In this document: positions 7,448 through 15,368 of the stretch, piece after piece
How positions within the stretch are numbered: the first letter of the stretch is position 1
How the letters are laid out: each line of letters opens with the position of its first letter
Source of the DNA: JBBIIC01 sp037446725
GTDB taxonomy: Bacteria > Actinomycetota > Coriobacteriia > Anaerosomatales > SLCP01
Length of the DNA: 64,000 nt
Direction: 5' to 3'
Assembly (NCBI GenBank): GCA_037446725.1
Contig: JBBIIC010000005.1
Span: forward strand, 1 to 64,000
Translations under genes and position numbers: made by a program
The notes under the pieces: generated by a model
Database searches by the model: none
What the model was told of the DNA's origin: nothing
What the model saw: the letters and a program-made list of their open reading frames with translations, nothing else

Positions 7448-8428
7448 CTAGCTCTCCCGCAGCCAGCGGGCCGCGTCCTTGGCGTGGTAGGTGAGGATGA
7501 GGTCGGCGCCAGCCCGCCGGAACGAGGTGAGCGTCTCGAGCACGACGCGCTTCTCGTCGATCCAGCCGTTGGCGGCGGCCGCCTTCACCATCGCGTACTC
7601 GCCGCTCACGTTGTAGGCGGCGGTCGGGTAGCCGAACTCGTCCTTCACCCGACGGATGACGTCCATGTAGGACAGCGCCGGCTTGACCATGACGATGTCG
7701 GCGCCCTCGTCGATGTCGAGCGCGACCTCGCGGAGCGCCTCTTCGGAGTTCGCGGGATCCATCTGGTAGGCACGCCGGTCACCGAAGGCCGGGGCCGAGT
7801 CGGCAGCGTCGCGGAACGGGCCGTAGTAGGCCGAGGCGTACTTGGCGGCGTAGGCCATGATCGGCACGTCGGCGTAGCCCTCGGCGTCAAGCGTCGCCCG
7901 AATGGCGGCGACCCGACCGTCCATCATGTCGCTCGGCGCGACCATGTCCGCGCCCGCCTCGGCGTGCGAGAGCGCGGTGGACGCGAGCATCTCGAGGGTG
8001 ACGTCGTTCATCACGCAGCCGTGCCCGTCGAGCGCCCCGCAGTGACCGTGCGAGGTGTACTCGCACATGCACACGTCGGTGATGACGTAGTACTCGGGAT
8101 CGTGCGCCTTGATAGCGCGAATCGCCTGCTGCACGATGCCTTCCTCGGCGTACGCGCCGCTGCCGGCCTCGTCCTTGACGTCCGGCAGCCCGAAGAGGAT
8201 GACCGCCGGGATGCCGAGCGACTTGAGCTCGTCGATCTCGGCGGGCAGTTGGTCGAGGCTGAGCTGGAAGACACCGGGCATCGAGGAGACCTCGTCGCGC
8301 AACCCGGCGCCGAACTTCACGAACAGCGGGTAGATGAGGTCGCCGGCGTCGAGCGTGGTCTCGCGAACCATCGAGCGCAGCGTCTCTGAGCGCCTCAGAC
8401 GGCGCGGCCGGTATGCGGGGAACTCCAT
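7448..8428 (-). CDS. hemB: Porphobilinogen synthase (delta-aminolevulinate dehydratase)
   Basis: Condenses two 5-aminolevulinate molecules to porphobilinogen. The zinc-type metal site is intact: Cys120, Cys122 and Cys130 in DVCMCEYTSHGHCG. The two active-site lysines are in MAYAAKYAS (Lys196) and VMVKPALSY (Lys249). 326 aa is the normal length. ATG 8428 has GGAGG upstream. Only 12 bases separate its stop from the ahbC start, and 9 bases separate it from the small membrane-protein gene before it. 5-Aminolevulinate comes from hemA (in the window) and hemL (not in the window). Confidence 0.96.
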   Translation of the reverse strand: MEFPAYRPRRLRRSETLRSMVRETTLDAGDLIYPLFVKFGAGLRDEVSSMPGVFQLSLDQLPAEIDELKSLGIPAVILFGLPDVKDEAGSGAYAEEGIVQQAIRAIKAHDPEYYVITDVCMCEYTSHGHCGALDGHGCVMNDVTLEMLASTALSHAEAGADMVAPSDMMDGRVAAIRATLDAEGYADVPIMAYAAKYASAYYGPFRDAADSAPAFGDRRAYQMDPANSEEALREVALDIDEGADIVMVKPALSYMDVIRRVKDEFGYPTAAYNVSGEYAMVKAAAANGWIDEKRVVLETLTSFRRAGADLILTYHAKDAARWLRES

Positions 8429-8437
8429 CGGTGCCTC

Positions 8438-8686
8438 CTACTCCACGAACTCGTCGACCGAGGGCTTATCCGGTCGGGCAGGGGCAGCGGCGTCCACCAC
8501 GGGCGTCTCGGCGCCCGGTGCGCTCTTGTCAGCGCCGGTCTTGAAGTCGACCAAGCGCTTGAAGAGCGTCACCGCCCAGAGCGCAACGACGATCATGGTC
8601 GCCCAATATGCGAGCTGGATGACCGGGCCCGCGTAGAAGATGAACTCCTGGAAGGTAGCCTCGAAGCCGGACTGCGCACCGATCAT
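8438..8686 (-). CDS. Small single-pass membrane protein in the haem cluster
   Basis: 82-aa protein of unknown function. Residues about 18-43 (YAGPVIQLAYWATMIVVALW) form one clear transmembrane helix; the C-terminal 35 residues are Ala/Pro/Asp-rich and probably cytosolic. ATG 8686 has GGGAG about 10 bases upstream. It lies 9 bases before hemB, so it is probably co-transcribed with the haem genes. It may anchor a haem enzyme or a chaperone, or may be unrelated; nothing in the sequence decides. Confidence 0.6.
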   Translation of the reverse strand: MIGAQSGFEATFQEFIFYAGPVIQLAYWATMIVVALWAVTLFKRLVDFKTGADKSAPGAETPVVDAAAPARPDKPSVDEFVE

Positions 8687-8756
8687 GCCGCCACTCCCTC
8701 TCGTTTCGCCGGGGCGGTCGCCCCGGGCCGTGCCGTCGGATACCGCCGTCTAACAG

Positions 8757-8790
8757 TCGAGGCGCCCCGCATCTCCGCGGACCGCCTCGA
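8757..8790 (-). terminator. Possible terminator hairpin after tRNA-Ala
   Basis: Perfect 8-bp inverted repeat TCGAGGCG / CGCCTCGA with an 18-base loop, starting 11 bases after the 3' end of the minus-strand tRNA. No T-run follows, so it may act as a processing or Rho-type signal rather than a classic intrinsic terminator. A second 7-bp GC hairpin lies at 8709-8726, just before the small membrane-protein gene. Confidence 0.35.
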
Positions 8791-8801
8791 CATCACTATC
8801 C

Positions 8802-8877
8802 TGGTGGAGACGAGCGGATTCGAACCGCCGACCTCTGCCGTGCGAAGGCAGCGCTCTCCCAACTGAGCCACGTCCCC
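8802..8877 (-). tRNA. tRNA-Ala (anticodon CGC)
   Basis: 76-nt cloverleaf on the minus strand. The acceptor stem GGGGACG pairs with CGTCTCC and includes the G3:U70 pair that identifies alanine tRNA. The D-arm is GCTCAGTTGGGAGAGC, the anticodon arm CTGCC-TTCGCAC-GGCAG gives anticodon CGC (codon GCG), and the T-arm contains TTCGAAT. The CCA end is encoded. It lies between ahbD and the small membrane-protein gene, on the same strand as the haem genes. Confidence 0.97.
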
Positions 8878-8960
8878 ATGTCGCCCACTGCGAAAGCGAG
8901 CCACAATAGAATGCCGAGCGTGACGCTCGTTGTCAAACCCGACGAGCCGCCCGAAATGCG

Positions 8961-10238
8961 CTAGTCGGTCTCGCCGCCAACCGGCACGCCGCTCTCGATG
9001 GCGAGCTCGGCCTCGGTGCGGTCGGCCATGTCGGCAAGCTCGTTCAGGCCGATCTCCTCGTCGCTGAGGTAGCAGGCCGGATCGGGCTCCCAAAGGTCAC
9101 CGGTGGCCGCCTCGGCACGCACGCGGAAGTTGCCGCCGCAGATCGAGAGCCACGAGCACGTCGCGCAGCGGCCCTTCACGTGCGGGCGCTTGTCCTTGAG
9201 CTTGGCCATGAGTTCGCTCTGCTCGGTGTCGCCCGAGATGTCCGTCCAGATCTCCGAGAACGGGCGCTGGCGCACGTTGCCGAACGAGAAGTGGCGCCAG
9301 AACTGGTCGGCGTAGACCTCGCCGTTCCATGAGACGCAACCGATACCGTTGGCGCTCGAATTGCCCTGGTTCCACTGCAGCAGCTGCAGGACCTGCTCGG
9401 CGCGCTCGGGGTCCTCCTTCAGGAGCTCCATGTAGACGAAGGGACCGTCAGCGTGGTTGTCCACGGTGAGGATCTCCGGCGTCAGGCCGTCATCGAACAT
9501 CTCCTTGGTGAGGTCCATGATGAGGCGGACGGCCTTGCGCGTCTCGTCGTGGTCGAGATCCTCCTTCATGAGCTCGGATCCGCGGCCGGTGTAGACGAGA
9601 TGATAGAAGCACGCGCGCGGGATGTTCTCCTCGCGCATCACCTTGAAGATCTCGGGGATGTCCTGCCAGTTGCGCTTGTTGATCGTCATGCGCAGGCCGA
9701 CCTTGATGCCCGCGTCGCGCGCATTGCGGATGCCCTGGATAGCCTTGTCGAACGAGCCCGGCAGCCCGCGGAACTTGTCGTGGGTCTCGCGCCCGCCGTC
9801 GAGCGACACACCCACGTACGACAGCCCGACCTCGGCATACTGCGCGGCCTTCTCCGGCGTGATGAGGGTGCCGTTGGTGGAGATGACGACCCGCATGCCC
9901 TTGCTCTTGGCGTAGTGCATGAGCTCGACGAGATCCCTGCGGATGGTGGGCTCGCCGCCCGAAAACAGCAGCACCGGAGCGCCGAACTCAGCCAGGTCGT
10001 CGATCATCGTCTTGGCTTCTTCGGTGCTCATCTCGCCGGGGTAGTCGCGGTCCTCGGACTGGGCGTAGCAGTGCACGCACTTGAGGTTGCAGCGCTGCGT
10101 GCAGTTCCACACCACCACCGGCTTCTTGTCGCGGGCGAACTGCAGAAGCTCGCTCGGCAGCTTGGAGGAGTCGCGGTCGTAACGCAGCACGTCACCCGGC
10201 TCGACGGCTCCGCAGTACAGTTTCGAGATGCCTATCAT
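8961..10238 (-). CDS. ahbD: Haem b synthase AhbD (radical SAM)
   Basis: Oxidatively decarboxylates two propionates of iron-coproporphyrin III to vinyl groups, the last step of the siroheme route to haem b. The radical SAM cysteines are in CNLKCVHC (residues 50-57), followed by FSGGEPT. The C-terminal auxiliary Fe-S region has CATCSWLSICGG and a final PACYL. The N-terminus MIGISKLYCGAVEPGD is characteristic of AhbD. 425 aa. ATG 10238 (AAAGGA upstream) is chosen over a longer open frame whose extra 78 residues are Arg-rich antisense-like sequence. Next upstream gene is cobA-hemD, 61 bases away. Confidence 0.93.
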   Translation of the reverse strand: MIGISKLYCGAVEPGDVLRYDRDSSKLPSELLQFARDKKPVVVWNCTQRCNLKCVHCYAQSEDRDYPGEMSTEEAKTMIDDLAEFGAPVLLFSGGEPTIRRDLVELMHYAKSKGMRVVISTNGTLITPEKAAQYAEVGLSYVGVSLDGGRETHDKFRGLPGSFDKAIQGIRNARDAGIKVGLRMTINKRNWQDIPEIFKVMREENIPRACFYHLVYTGRGSELMKEDLDHDETRKAVRLIMDLTKEMFDDGLTPEILTVDNHADGPFVYMELLKEDPERAEQVLQLLQWNQGNSSANGIGCVSWNGEVYADQFWRHFSFGNVRQRPFSEIWTDISGDTEQSELMAKLKDKRPHVKGRCATCSWLSICGGNFRVRAEAATGDLWEPDPACYLSDEEIGLNELADMADRTEAELAIESGVPVGGETD

Positions 10239-10299
10239 GTGCGTGGTTCCTTTCTCGTCGCGCCGCAGGCGCCGGCGCGTTGTCTCCGCAGGGTCTCTG

Positions 10300-11847
10300 C
10301 TAGTCCTCGCCGACGCCGGGCGCCGCACCGAAGTGCGCCACGACCGCGTCGACCAGTCCGGGGATCGTGTATTCCTCTGCCTCCACCCCGACTGTGAGCC
10401 CGAGGTCGCGGGCCGTATCGGAGGTGATCGGGCCAATCGACGCGATGAGCGCCGAGCCCAACGTCGCTGCAATATCCGTGCCCTCGGTCAGCTTCATGAA
10501 GTTCTTGACCGTCGACGACGACGTGAAGGTGATGACGTCCACGCTGCCCTCGGCCAGTCGCGTGAGCACGTTCATCTCACCGGCGCCGAGCACGGTGCGG
10601 TAGACCGGCACCACGTCGACGATCGCGCCGAGCTCGCGCAGCGCATCGGGCATAACCTCACGGGCCTCGAGCGCCCGCGGGATGAGGAAGCGCGTCCCCT
10701 CGCCGGCGCCGCGCTCGCACAGGCCGGCGATCACGCCCTCGGCCACGTACTCGTCGGGCACGTAGTCGGGACGGATGCCATGGCCCAGGCAGCGCGCCGC
10801 TGTCGCGGGACCGATGGCGGCCACCCGGCAGCCGGCGAACTGGCGCGCATCGGCGTCCATCTCCTCGAGGCGACCGAAGAACTGGTCGACGCCGTTGACC
10901 GAGGTGAAGACGACCCAGTCGTAGACGGCCATGTTCCGGATCACTTCGTCGACCGGCTCCCAGTCCTCGGGATCGGTGATTCTGATCGTCGGGAACTCGA
11001 GCACCTCGGCGCCGAGCTCGACGAAGCGCTCCGAGAGATCAGAAGCCTGCGCGCGCGAGCGCGTGACGATCGCGGTCTTGCCGAACAGCGGCTTGTTCTC
11101 GAACCAGGCGAGCTGCTCGCGCAGCTTCACGACCTCGCCGACGACGGTGATCGCCGGCGCCTTGAACCTCGCCGCCTCGGCCTTCTCGGCGATGTCGCCG
11201 AGCGTTCCGACGAGCGTCTCCTGGCGTGGTGTGGTGCCCCAGCGCACGAGAGCGACCGGCGTGTCGGCAGGCCGTCCGAACGTCATCAGCCGCTCGGTGA
11301 TGACAGGCAGGTTCTTGATGCCCATGAAGAAGCAGATCGTCCCGACGGCGGTGGCGAGATGCTCCCAGTTGACGTCGGTCGTCTCCTTGGTGGGGTCCTC
11401 GTGCCCGGTGACGAATGCCATGTCGGTGGTGATACCGCGGTGCGTGACCGGGATGCCCGCATAGGCCGGCACCGCGTACCCGCTGCTCACGCCCGGCACG
11501 ACCTCGAACGCGATGCCGTGCTCGGCAAGCGCGAGCGCCTCCTCGCCGCCGCGGCCGAAGATGAACGGGTCGCCGCCCTTGAGGCGTGCGACGACCTTGC
11601 CGCCGTCCTCGAGCGCCTTCTCGACGAGGATCGCGTTGATCTCCTCCTGCGTGACGTGCTGCGAGAAGCCCTTCTTGCCGACGTAGATGAGCTCGGCGTC
11701 GGGGTCCGCCGCCGCGAGGAAGCGCGGGTTGGCGAGGTAGTCGTAGACGACGATCTCGGCCTTCGCCAGGCACTCGAGACCCTTGACGGTCATGAGGCCC
11801 GGGTCACCCGGGCCGGCGCCGATCAGGTAGACGATGGGGGAACCCAT
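10300..11847 (-). CDS. cobA-hemD: Uroporphyrinogen-III C-methyltransferase / uroporphyrinogen-III synthase fusion
   Basis: Bifunctional enzyme. Residues about 1-245 are SAM-dependent uroporphyrinogen methyltransferase (VYLIGAGPGDPGLMTVKG, GGDPFIFGRGGEEA, VVPGVSSG, TGHEDP), which makes precorrin-2. Residues about 250-510 are HemD, which cyclises hydroxymethylbilane to uroporphyrinogen III (FVELGAEVLEFPTIRI, DWVVFTSVNGVDQFF, AAIGPATA). This fusion is common in Clostridia and some Actinobacteria. 515 aa. ATG 11847 with AAGGAGG 5 bases upstream. It follows hemC by 85 bases. Confidence 0.95.
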   Translation of the reverse strand: MGSPIVYLIGAGPGDPGLMTVKGLECLAKAEIVVYDYLANPRFLAAADPDAELIYVGKKGFSQHVTQEEINAILVEKALEDGGKVVARLKGGDPFIFGRGGEEALALAEHGIAFEVVPGVSSGYAVPAYAGIPVTHRGITTDMAFVTGHEDPTKETTDVNWEHLATAVGTICFFMGIKNLPVITERLMTFGRPADTPVALVRWGTTPRQETLVGTLGDIAEKAEAARFKAPAITVVGEVVKLREQLAWFENKPLFGKTAIVTRSRAQASDLSERFVELGAEVLEFPTIRITDPEDWEPVDEVIRNMAVYDWVVFTSVNGVDQFFGRLEEMDADARQFAGCRVAAIGPATAARCLGHGIRPDYVPDEYVAEGVIAGLCERGAGEGTRFLIPRALEAREVMPDALRELGAIVDVVPVYRTVLGAGEMNVLTRLAEGSVDVITFTSSSTVKNFMKLTEGTDIAATLGSALIASIGPITSDTARDLGLTVGVEAEEYTIPGLVDAVVAHFGAAPGVGED

Positions 11848-11932
11848 CCGACCTCCTTGTTCCGTATGCGATCAGTTCGCGGTCGTACGACGCATCCGCT
11901 GCCGGGCGGTGCGCGAGCCGTGCGGCGAGACG

Positions 11933-12907
11933 CTACGTCTCGAGCAGGCCGTCCACCCTACCCCCGGCCGCGTCGGCCGCTCCTCTGATCTCAGCGAGGA
12001 TCTCCCGCGCTCCCATGCCGAGCAACGCGTCGACCATGCGCATACCGAGCATCGCGGGATGCCCGGCCGGGCCGTCGAGACGGTGGCGCAGGATGCGGTC
12101 GCCCGCGACCGAACCGACCAGTCCGTCCATGACGAGCACGCCGTCCTCGAGCCTGGCGTACGCGCCGATCGGCACCTGGCAACCGCCCTCGAGCTGGCGC
12201 ATGACGACGCGCTCGCCGAGCACGCTGGCGAAGGTATCGGCGTGGTTGAGCTCCTCACAGACATCGGCCATGAACGGGTCGTCGTCCCGTATCTCCACGC
12301 CGATGGCGCCCTGGCCGACGGCCGGTACCATCTGGTCGGGCGAGATGTAGTGGGTGATGCGGTCGGCCCAGCCCATGCGGGTGATGCCGGCGCTCGCGAG
12401 GATGACAGCGTCGACCTCACCCTCCTCGGCCTTGCGCATCCGCGTGTCGAGGTTCCCGCGCACGTCGGCGATCTCGAGGTCGGGCCTGAGCGCGAGCACC
12501 TGGCTTCGCCGACGCAGGCTGCTTGTGCCGAGACGCGCGCCTTGCGGCAGGGTGTCCAGGTCGTAGCCGGCACCCGAGACGATGACGTCGCGCGGGTCGA
12601 CGCGCTCGGGCGTGGCCGCGATGCGGCAGCCCTCGGGAAGCTCGGTCGGGACATCCTTCATCGAGTGGACCGCGAGATCGACGGTGCCTGCGAGCAGCTC
12701 GACCTCGATCTCCTTGGTGAAAAGTCCCTTGCCGCCGACCTTGGCGAGCGGCACATCGAGAATCTTGTCCCCGGTGGTCTTGATAACCATGAGCTCGACG
12801 GGCAGACCGGTGATCTCCTCGAGCCTGTCCTTGATGTAGTTGCTCTGCCACAGGGCGAGCTTGCTGCCCCGGGTCCCGATCGTGAGCTTATCGCGGCTAG
12901 CAGCCAA
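11933..12907 (-). CDS. hemC: Hydroxymethylbilane synthase (porphobilinogen deaminase)
   Basis: Polymerises four porphobilinogens to hydroxymethylbilane. Family motifs: IGTRGSKLALWQSN at the N-terminus, HSMKDVPTELP, GTSSLRRRSQ, RGNLDTR, and the dipyrromethane-cofactor cysteine in LEGGCQVPIGAY at about residue 243. I choose TTG 12907: GGGAG ends 6 bases upstream, and no ATG or GTG in frame fits. This gives 324 aa, slightly longer than average, with a start inside the last 11 bases of hemA. That overlap implies translational coupling to hemA. Confidence 0.93.
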   Translation of the reverse strand: MAASRDKLTIGTRGSKLALWQSNYIKDRLEEITGLPVELMVIKTTGDKILDVPLAKVGGKGLFTKEIEVELLAGTVDLAVHSMKDVPTELPEGCRIAATPERVDPRDVIVSGAGYDLDTLPQGARLGTSSLRRRSQVLALRPDLEIADVRGNLDTRMRKAEEGEVDAVILASAGITRMGWADRITHYISPDQMVPAVGQGAIGVEIRDDDPFMADVCEELNHADTFASVLGERVVMRQLEGGCQVPIGAYARLEDGVLVMDGLVGSVAGDRILRHRLDGPAGHPAMLGMRMVDALLGMGAREILAEIRGAADAAGGRVDGLLET

Positions 12908-14285
12908 TCGTGTCTCCCATCTCAGTCTGCGTCGTGGTGTCTGCTGCCCGCTCCGCCGACTTCTCCCCGCGCCCGAACAGCGACCGTATGAGGCCGAAGT
13001 GCGGGCTCCTGCCTTCGGGATTCGCGTCGAGACCATACAAGTAACGCGCGGTCTCGACGTAGGCGTAGCCGTCCTTCTCGCCCGCGACTTGCTTGAGGCG
13101 GGCCGTGGGGCCGTGTAGCATCTTGTTGACGATCGACTGCGTGAGCACCTCGACCGTCTGGAGTTCCTTCTCAGACAGGCTGCCGAGCCGCTTGAGGGCC
13201 TTCTCGAGCTCGGCCGAGCGTACCTGTTCGGCCTTGGCACGGATAGCGGCGACCGTGGGCACGACCTCCATCGACTCGATCCAGCGTTCGAACGCGACCA
13301 TCTCCTCGGCGATGATCGTCTCCGCCCGGCGCGCCTCGCGCATCCGCTCCTCGAGGTTCGACTCGACGACTCCGTTGAGGTCGTCGATGTCGTAGAGGAA
13401 CACGTCTGCAAGCTCGTTGACGGCCGGGTCGATATCGCGCGGCACGGCGATGTCGATGAGGAACAGCGGGTTGCCTTTGCGGCCCTTGAGAGCGGCCGCG
13501 ACCTGTTCCTTCGTGATCACGTACTGGGTGGCAGCGGTCGAGGAGATGACGATGTCGGCCCCGCGCATGCGCTCGAACAGCTCGTCGTAGCGGATAGCCA
13601 GGCCGCAGAAGCGGCAGGCGAGTTCCTCGGCACGCTCGAAGGTGCGGTTGGCGACGAGCACCGTCTTGACCCCGTTGGAGACGAGGTGTTTGGCGGTAAG
13701 CTCGCTCATCTTGCCGGCACCGAGGATCAGCACCGTGCGCCCGTCAAGGTCGTCGAAGACCTTCTTGGCCAGCTCGACCGCCGCGTAGCTGATGGACACC
13801 GCGTTCTCGCCGATGTCGGTCTCGCTGCGCACGCGCTTGCCGACCTCGAAGCTCTGGCGGAACAGCTTGTTGAAGATGCGACCTGCCGCATCGTTCGAAA
13901 ACGCATGCTCGTAGGCCTCTTTGACCTGGCCGAGAATCTGGGCTTCGCCGATGACCATCGAGTCGAGGGACGCGACCACCCGGAACAGATGCCGCACCAC
14001 CGACTCGCCCTCGGAGAAGTACAGGTAGCGCACGAGCTCGTGCCGGTCCAGGTCGTGGTAGTCGGCGAGGAAGTCCACGATCGCGCCCGGGCCCTCCGAG
14101 CCGACTGCGGTGACCGCGTAAATCTCGGTGCGGTTGCAGGTGGAAAGCACCACCGCTTCGGCGACGTCGGGGGTAGAGAGGAGAAGCGCAAGCGCCTCTT
14201 CCTGCCGGTGGGCGGGGAAAGTGAGCTTCTCGCGTATCTCGACAGGAGCCGTCTTGTGGCTCAGGCCCACGAGCGTCAGGTGCAT
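12897..14285 (-). CDS. hemA: Glutamyl-tRNA reductase
   Basis: Reduces glutamyl-tRNA(Glu) to glutamate-1-semialdehyde, the first and usually rate-controlling step of tetrapyrrole synthesis. N-terminal catalytic domain: MHLTLVGLSHKTAPVEIR and the nucleophile Cys50 in LSTCNRTEIY. An NADPH domain follows (LILGAGKMSELTAKHL) and then a helical dimerisation domain. 462 aa, with about 35 extra C-terminal residues. ATG 14285 has only a distant GAGG (14 bases away) within a small hairpin (14300-14309), so initiation may depend on leader structure. Strong promoter and structured leader lie upstream. The sequence does not show N-terminal degradation signals clearly. Confidence 0.95.
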   Translation of the reverse strand: MHLTLVGLSHKTAPVEIREKLTFPAHRQEEALALLLSTPDVAEAVVLSTCNRTEIYAVTAVGSEGPGAIVDFLADYHDLDRHELVRYLYFSEGESVVRHLFRVVASLDSMVIGEAQILGQVKEAYEHAFSNDAAGRIFNKLFRQSFEVGKRVRSETDIGENAVSISYAAVELAKKVFDDLDGRTVLILGAGKMSELTAKHLVSNGVKTVLVANRTFERAEELACRFCGLAIRYDELFERMRGADIVISSTAATQYVITKEQVAAALKGRKGNPLFLIDIAVPRDIDPAVNELADVFLYDIDDLNGVVESNLEERMREARRAETIIAEEMVAFERWIESMEVVPTVAAIRAKAEQVRSAELEKALKRLGSLSEKELQTVEVLTQSIVNKMLHGPTARLKQVAGEKDGYAYVETARYLYGLDANPEGRSPHFGLIRSLFGRGEKSAERAADTTTQTEMGDTIGC

Positions 14286-14431
14286 CGCGCGATGATTCGC
14301 CTCACGAGGTAGGGGGCATAGGTACGCCCTCGCCGGAGCGGTGCGAGGTGTTCAGGCAAGCAGGCCCGGCGAGGGCGATGTGACAAGTGGAACGGCTTCG
14401 ATCACGCACCTTCTGCGAGTCGCCTGAACAC
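14286..14431 (-). ncRNA. Structured 5' leader of hemA with interleaved complementary segments (possible pseudoknot or switch)
   Basis: Between the hemA promoter and ATG the transcript would contain segment A (14431-14422, GTGTTCAGGC), segment B (14377-14366, CGCCCTCGCCGG), segment A' (14357-14348, GCCTGAACAC) and segment B' (14336-14325, CCGGCGAGGGCG). A pairs perfectly with A' (10 bp) and B with B' (12 bp). The order A-B-A'-B' means the two helices either form a pseudoknot or exclude each other. A small CCTCGTGAGG hairpin near the start codon contains the only Shine-Dalgarno-like bases. I see no cobalamin-riboswitch B12 box, so this does not match a class I know. Role inferred: feedback control of hemA. 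Confidence 0.55.
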
Positions 14432-14436
14432 ACGAG

Positions 14437-14466
14437 ATTCTACCACCGTTAAGGTAGTCCAATCAA
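14437..14466 (-). promoter_or_regulatory. hemA promoter (sigma-70 type)
   Basis: On the minus strand TTGATT (14466-14461) and TAGAAT (14442-14437) are separated by 18 bases: 4 of 6 and 5 of 6 matches to consensus. Transcription would start near 14430, exactly at the first base-paired segment of the leader. This makes hemA-hemC-cobA/hemD-ahbD a unit separate from the ccm-SDR genes upstream. The 87 bases between here and the SDR stop hold nothing else I recognise. Confidence 0.65.
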
Positions 14467-14553
14467 GTTCCCGGCTGCCGGCGTGATTCCCGACGCACCC
14501 GCCACGACCTCGTCCAACGCACCGGAAACCGCGGCTCTGGCACCCGTTGCAGG

Positions 14554-15366
14554 CTAGCCCCGGCGGGCCTTGCGAATGTCCCCGTCCACAATCCAGAAGA
14601 ACACCTCAGGCAGCAGCCCCTTGAGCCGGAAGTAGAAGCGGCTCGTGGCATCGGGGATGATGTGGAACCGGCCTCGTTCGATCCCGCGTAAGACCGCGTC
14701 CGCGACCCGCGTGGGAGGGATGGACTTGATGTTGCCGCTGATGACCTCGGTCTCGTGGGGCCGCATGGCGCGTTCAGCGACAAGCGCCGGGGTCTCGGTG
14801 TCGGGGGGCAGGACCGCCGACACGACGATGCCGTGGGGACGCAGCTCGAACCTCAGCGCCTCGGTGAAACCGAGCACGGCGTACTTCGCGGCGGCGTAGC
14901 CTGTGTAGCCGTAGATACCGAGGAAGCCGGCGACCGAGGAGACGTTGACGATGTGCCCGCGGCCGCGCGCAATCATGTCAGGAGCGACGACCCGGCACGG
15001 GTTGACCACGCTCCAGTAGCCGCAGGACATGTTCGTCTCGAGGTGCTCGTAGGGCATCGTGGCAAACTCGCCGGGCAGAATCACACCCGCGCTGTTGATG
15101 AGCAGGTCGCAGAGGAACCCCTGCCGCTTGAGTTCGTCGAAGGCGGCCTGCGTGGGCCCGATTCCGGACAGATCGGCGCTCGCCGTTAGCACGCGCTGGT
15201 CGGGCCGGAGTCGTGCCGCCTCCACGGCGGCTCGCGCCCGCTCGAGCTTTCCTGGGTCGCGTGCCACGAGCGCCACGTGGGCGCCGCGCGCGGCGAGGGC
15301 CACAGCACACGCCAGCCCGATCCCGCTGCTGCCGCCGGTGACGACCGCGTACGAACCCTCGAACAC
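14554..15366 (-). CDS. Short-chain dehydrogenase resembling 3-ketodihydrosphingosine reductase
   Basis: NADP(H)-dependent SDR of 270 aa. Cofactor motif TGGSSGIG at the N-terminus, NSAG, and catalytic Ser and Tyr-Lys (NVSSVAGF, YAAAK). The segment VLPPDTETPALVAERAMRPHETEVIS matches the PPDTDTPG and PEET..IS signature of eukaryotic KDSR/Tsc10 better than ordinary bacterial SDRs; the C-terminus has a hydrophobic stretch (LKGLLPEVFFWIV) like the membrane-facing end of KDSR. Such a reaction would serve sphingoid or other 3-keto lipid reduction, but no serine palmitoyltransferase is nearby. GTG 15366 with GGAGG upstream overlaps the end of the preceding siroheme gene's region (2 bases apart). Co-transcription with ccm/met8 is likely. 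Confidence 0.7.
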   Translation of the reverse strand: MFEGSYAVVTGGSSGIGLACAVALAARGAHVALVARDPGKLERARAAVEAARLRPDQRVLTASADLSGIGPTQAAFDELKRQGFLCDLLINSAGVILPGEFATMPYEHLETNMSCGYWSVVNPCRVVAPDMIARGRGHIVNVSSVAGFLGIYGYTGYAAAKYAVLGFTEALRFELRPHGIVVSAVLPPDTETPALVAERAMRPHETEVISGNIKSIPPTRVADAVLRGIERGRFHIIPDATSRFYFRLKGLLPEVFFWIVDGDIRKARRG

Positions 15367-15368
15367 CT

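Noticed and set aside
6278..8389. 703-codon plus-strand open frame across ahbC and hemB
   Set aside because: Antisense to two genes with intact catalytic motifs; no recognisable domain.
14286..14460. Cobalamin riboswitch in the hemA leader
   Set aside because: No B12-box-like conserved core was visible; the helices do not match the expected arrangement.
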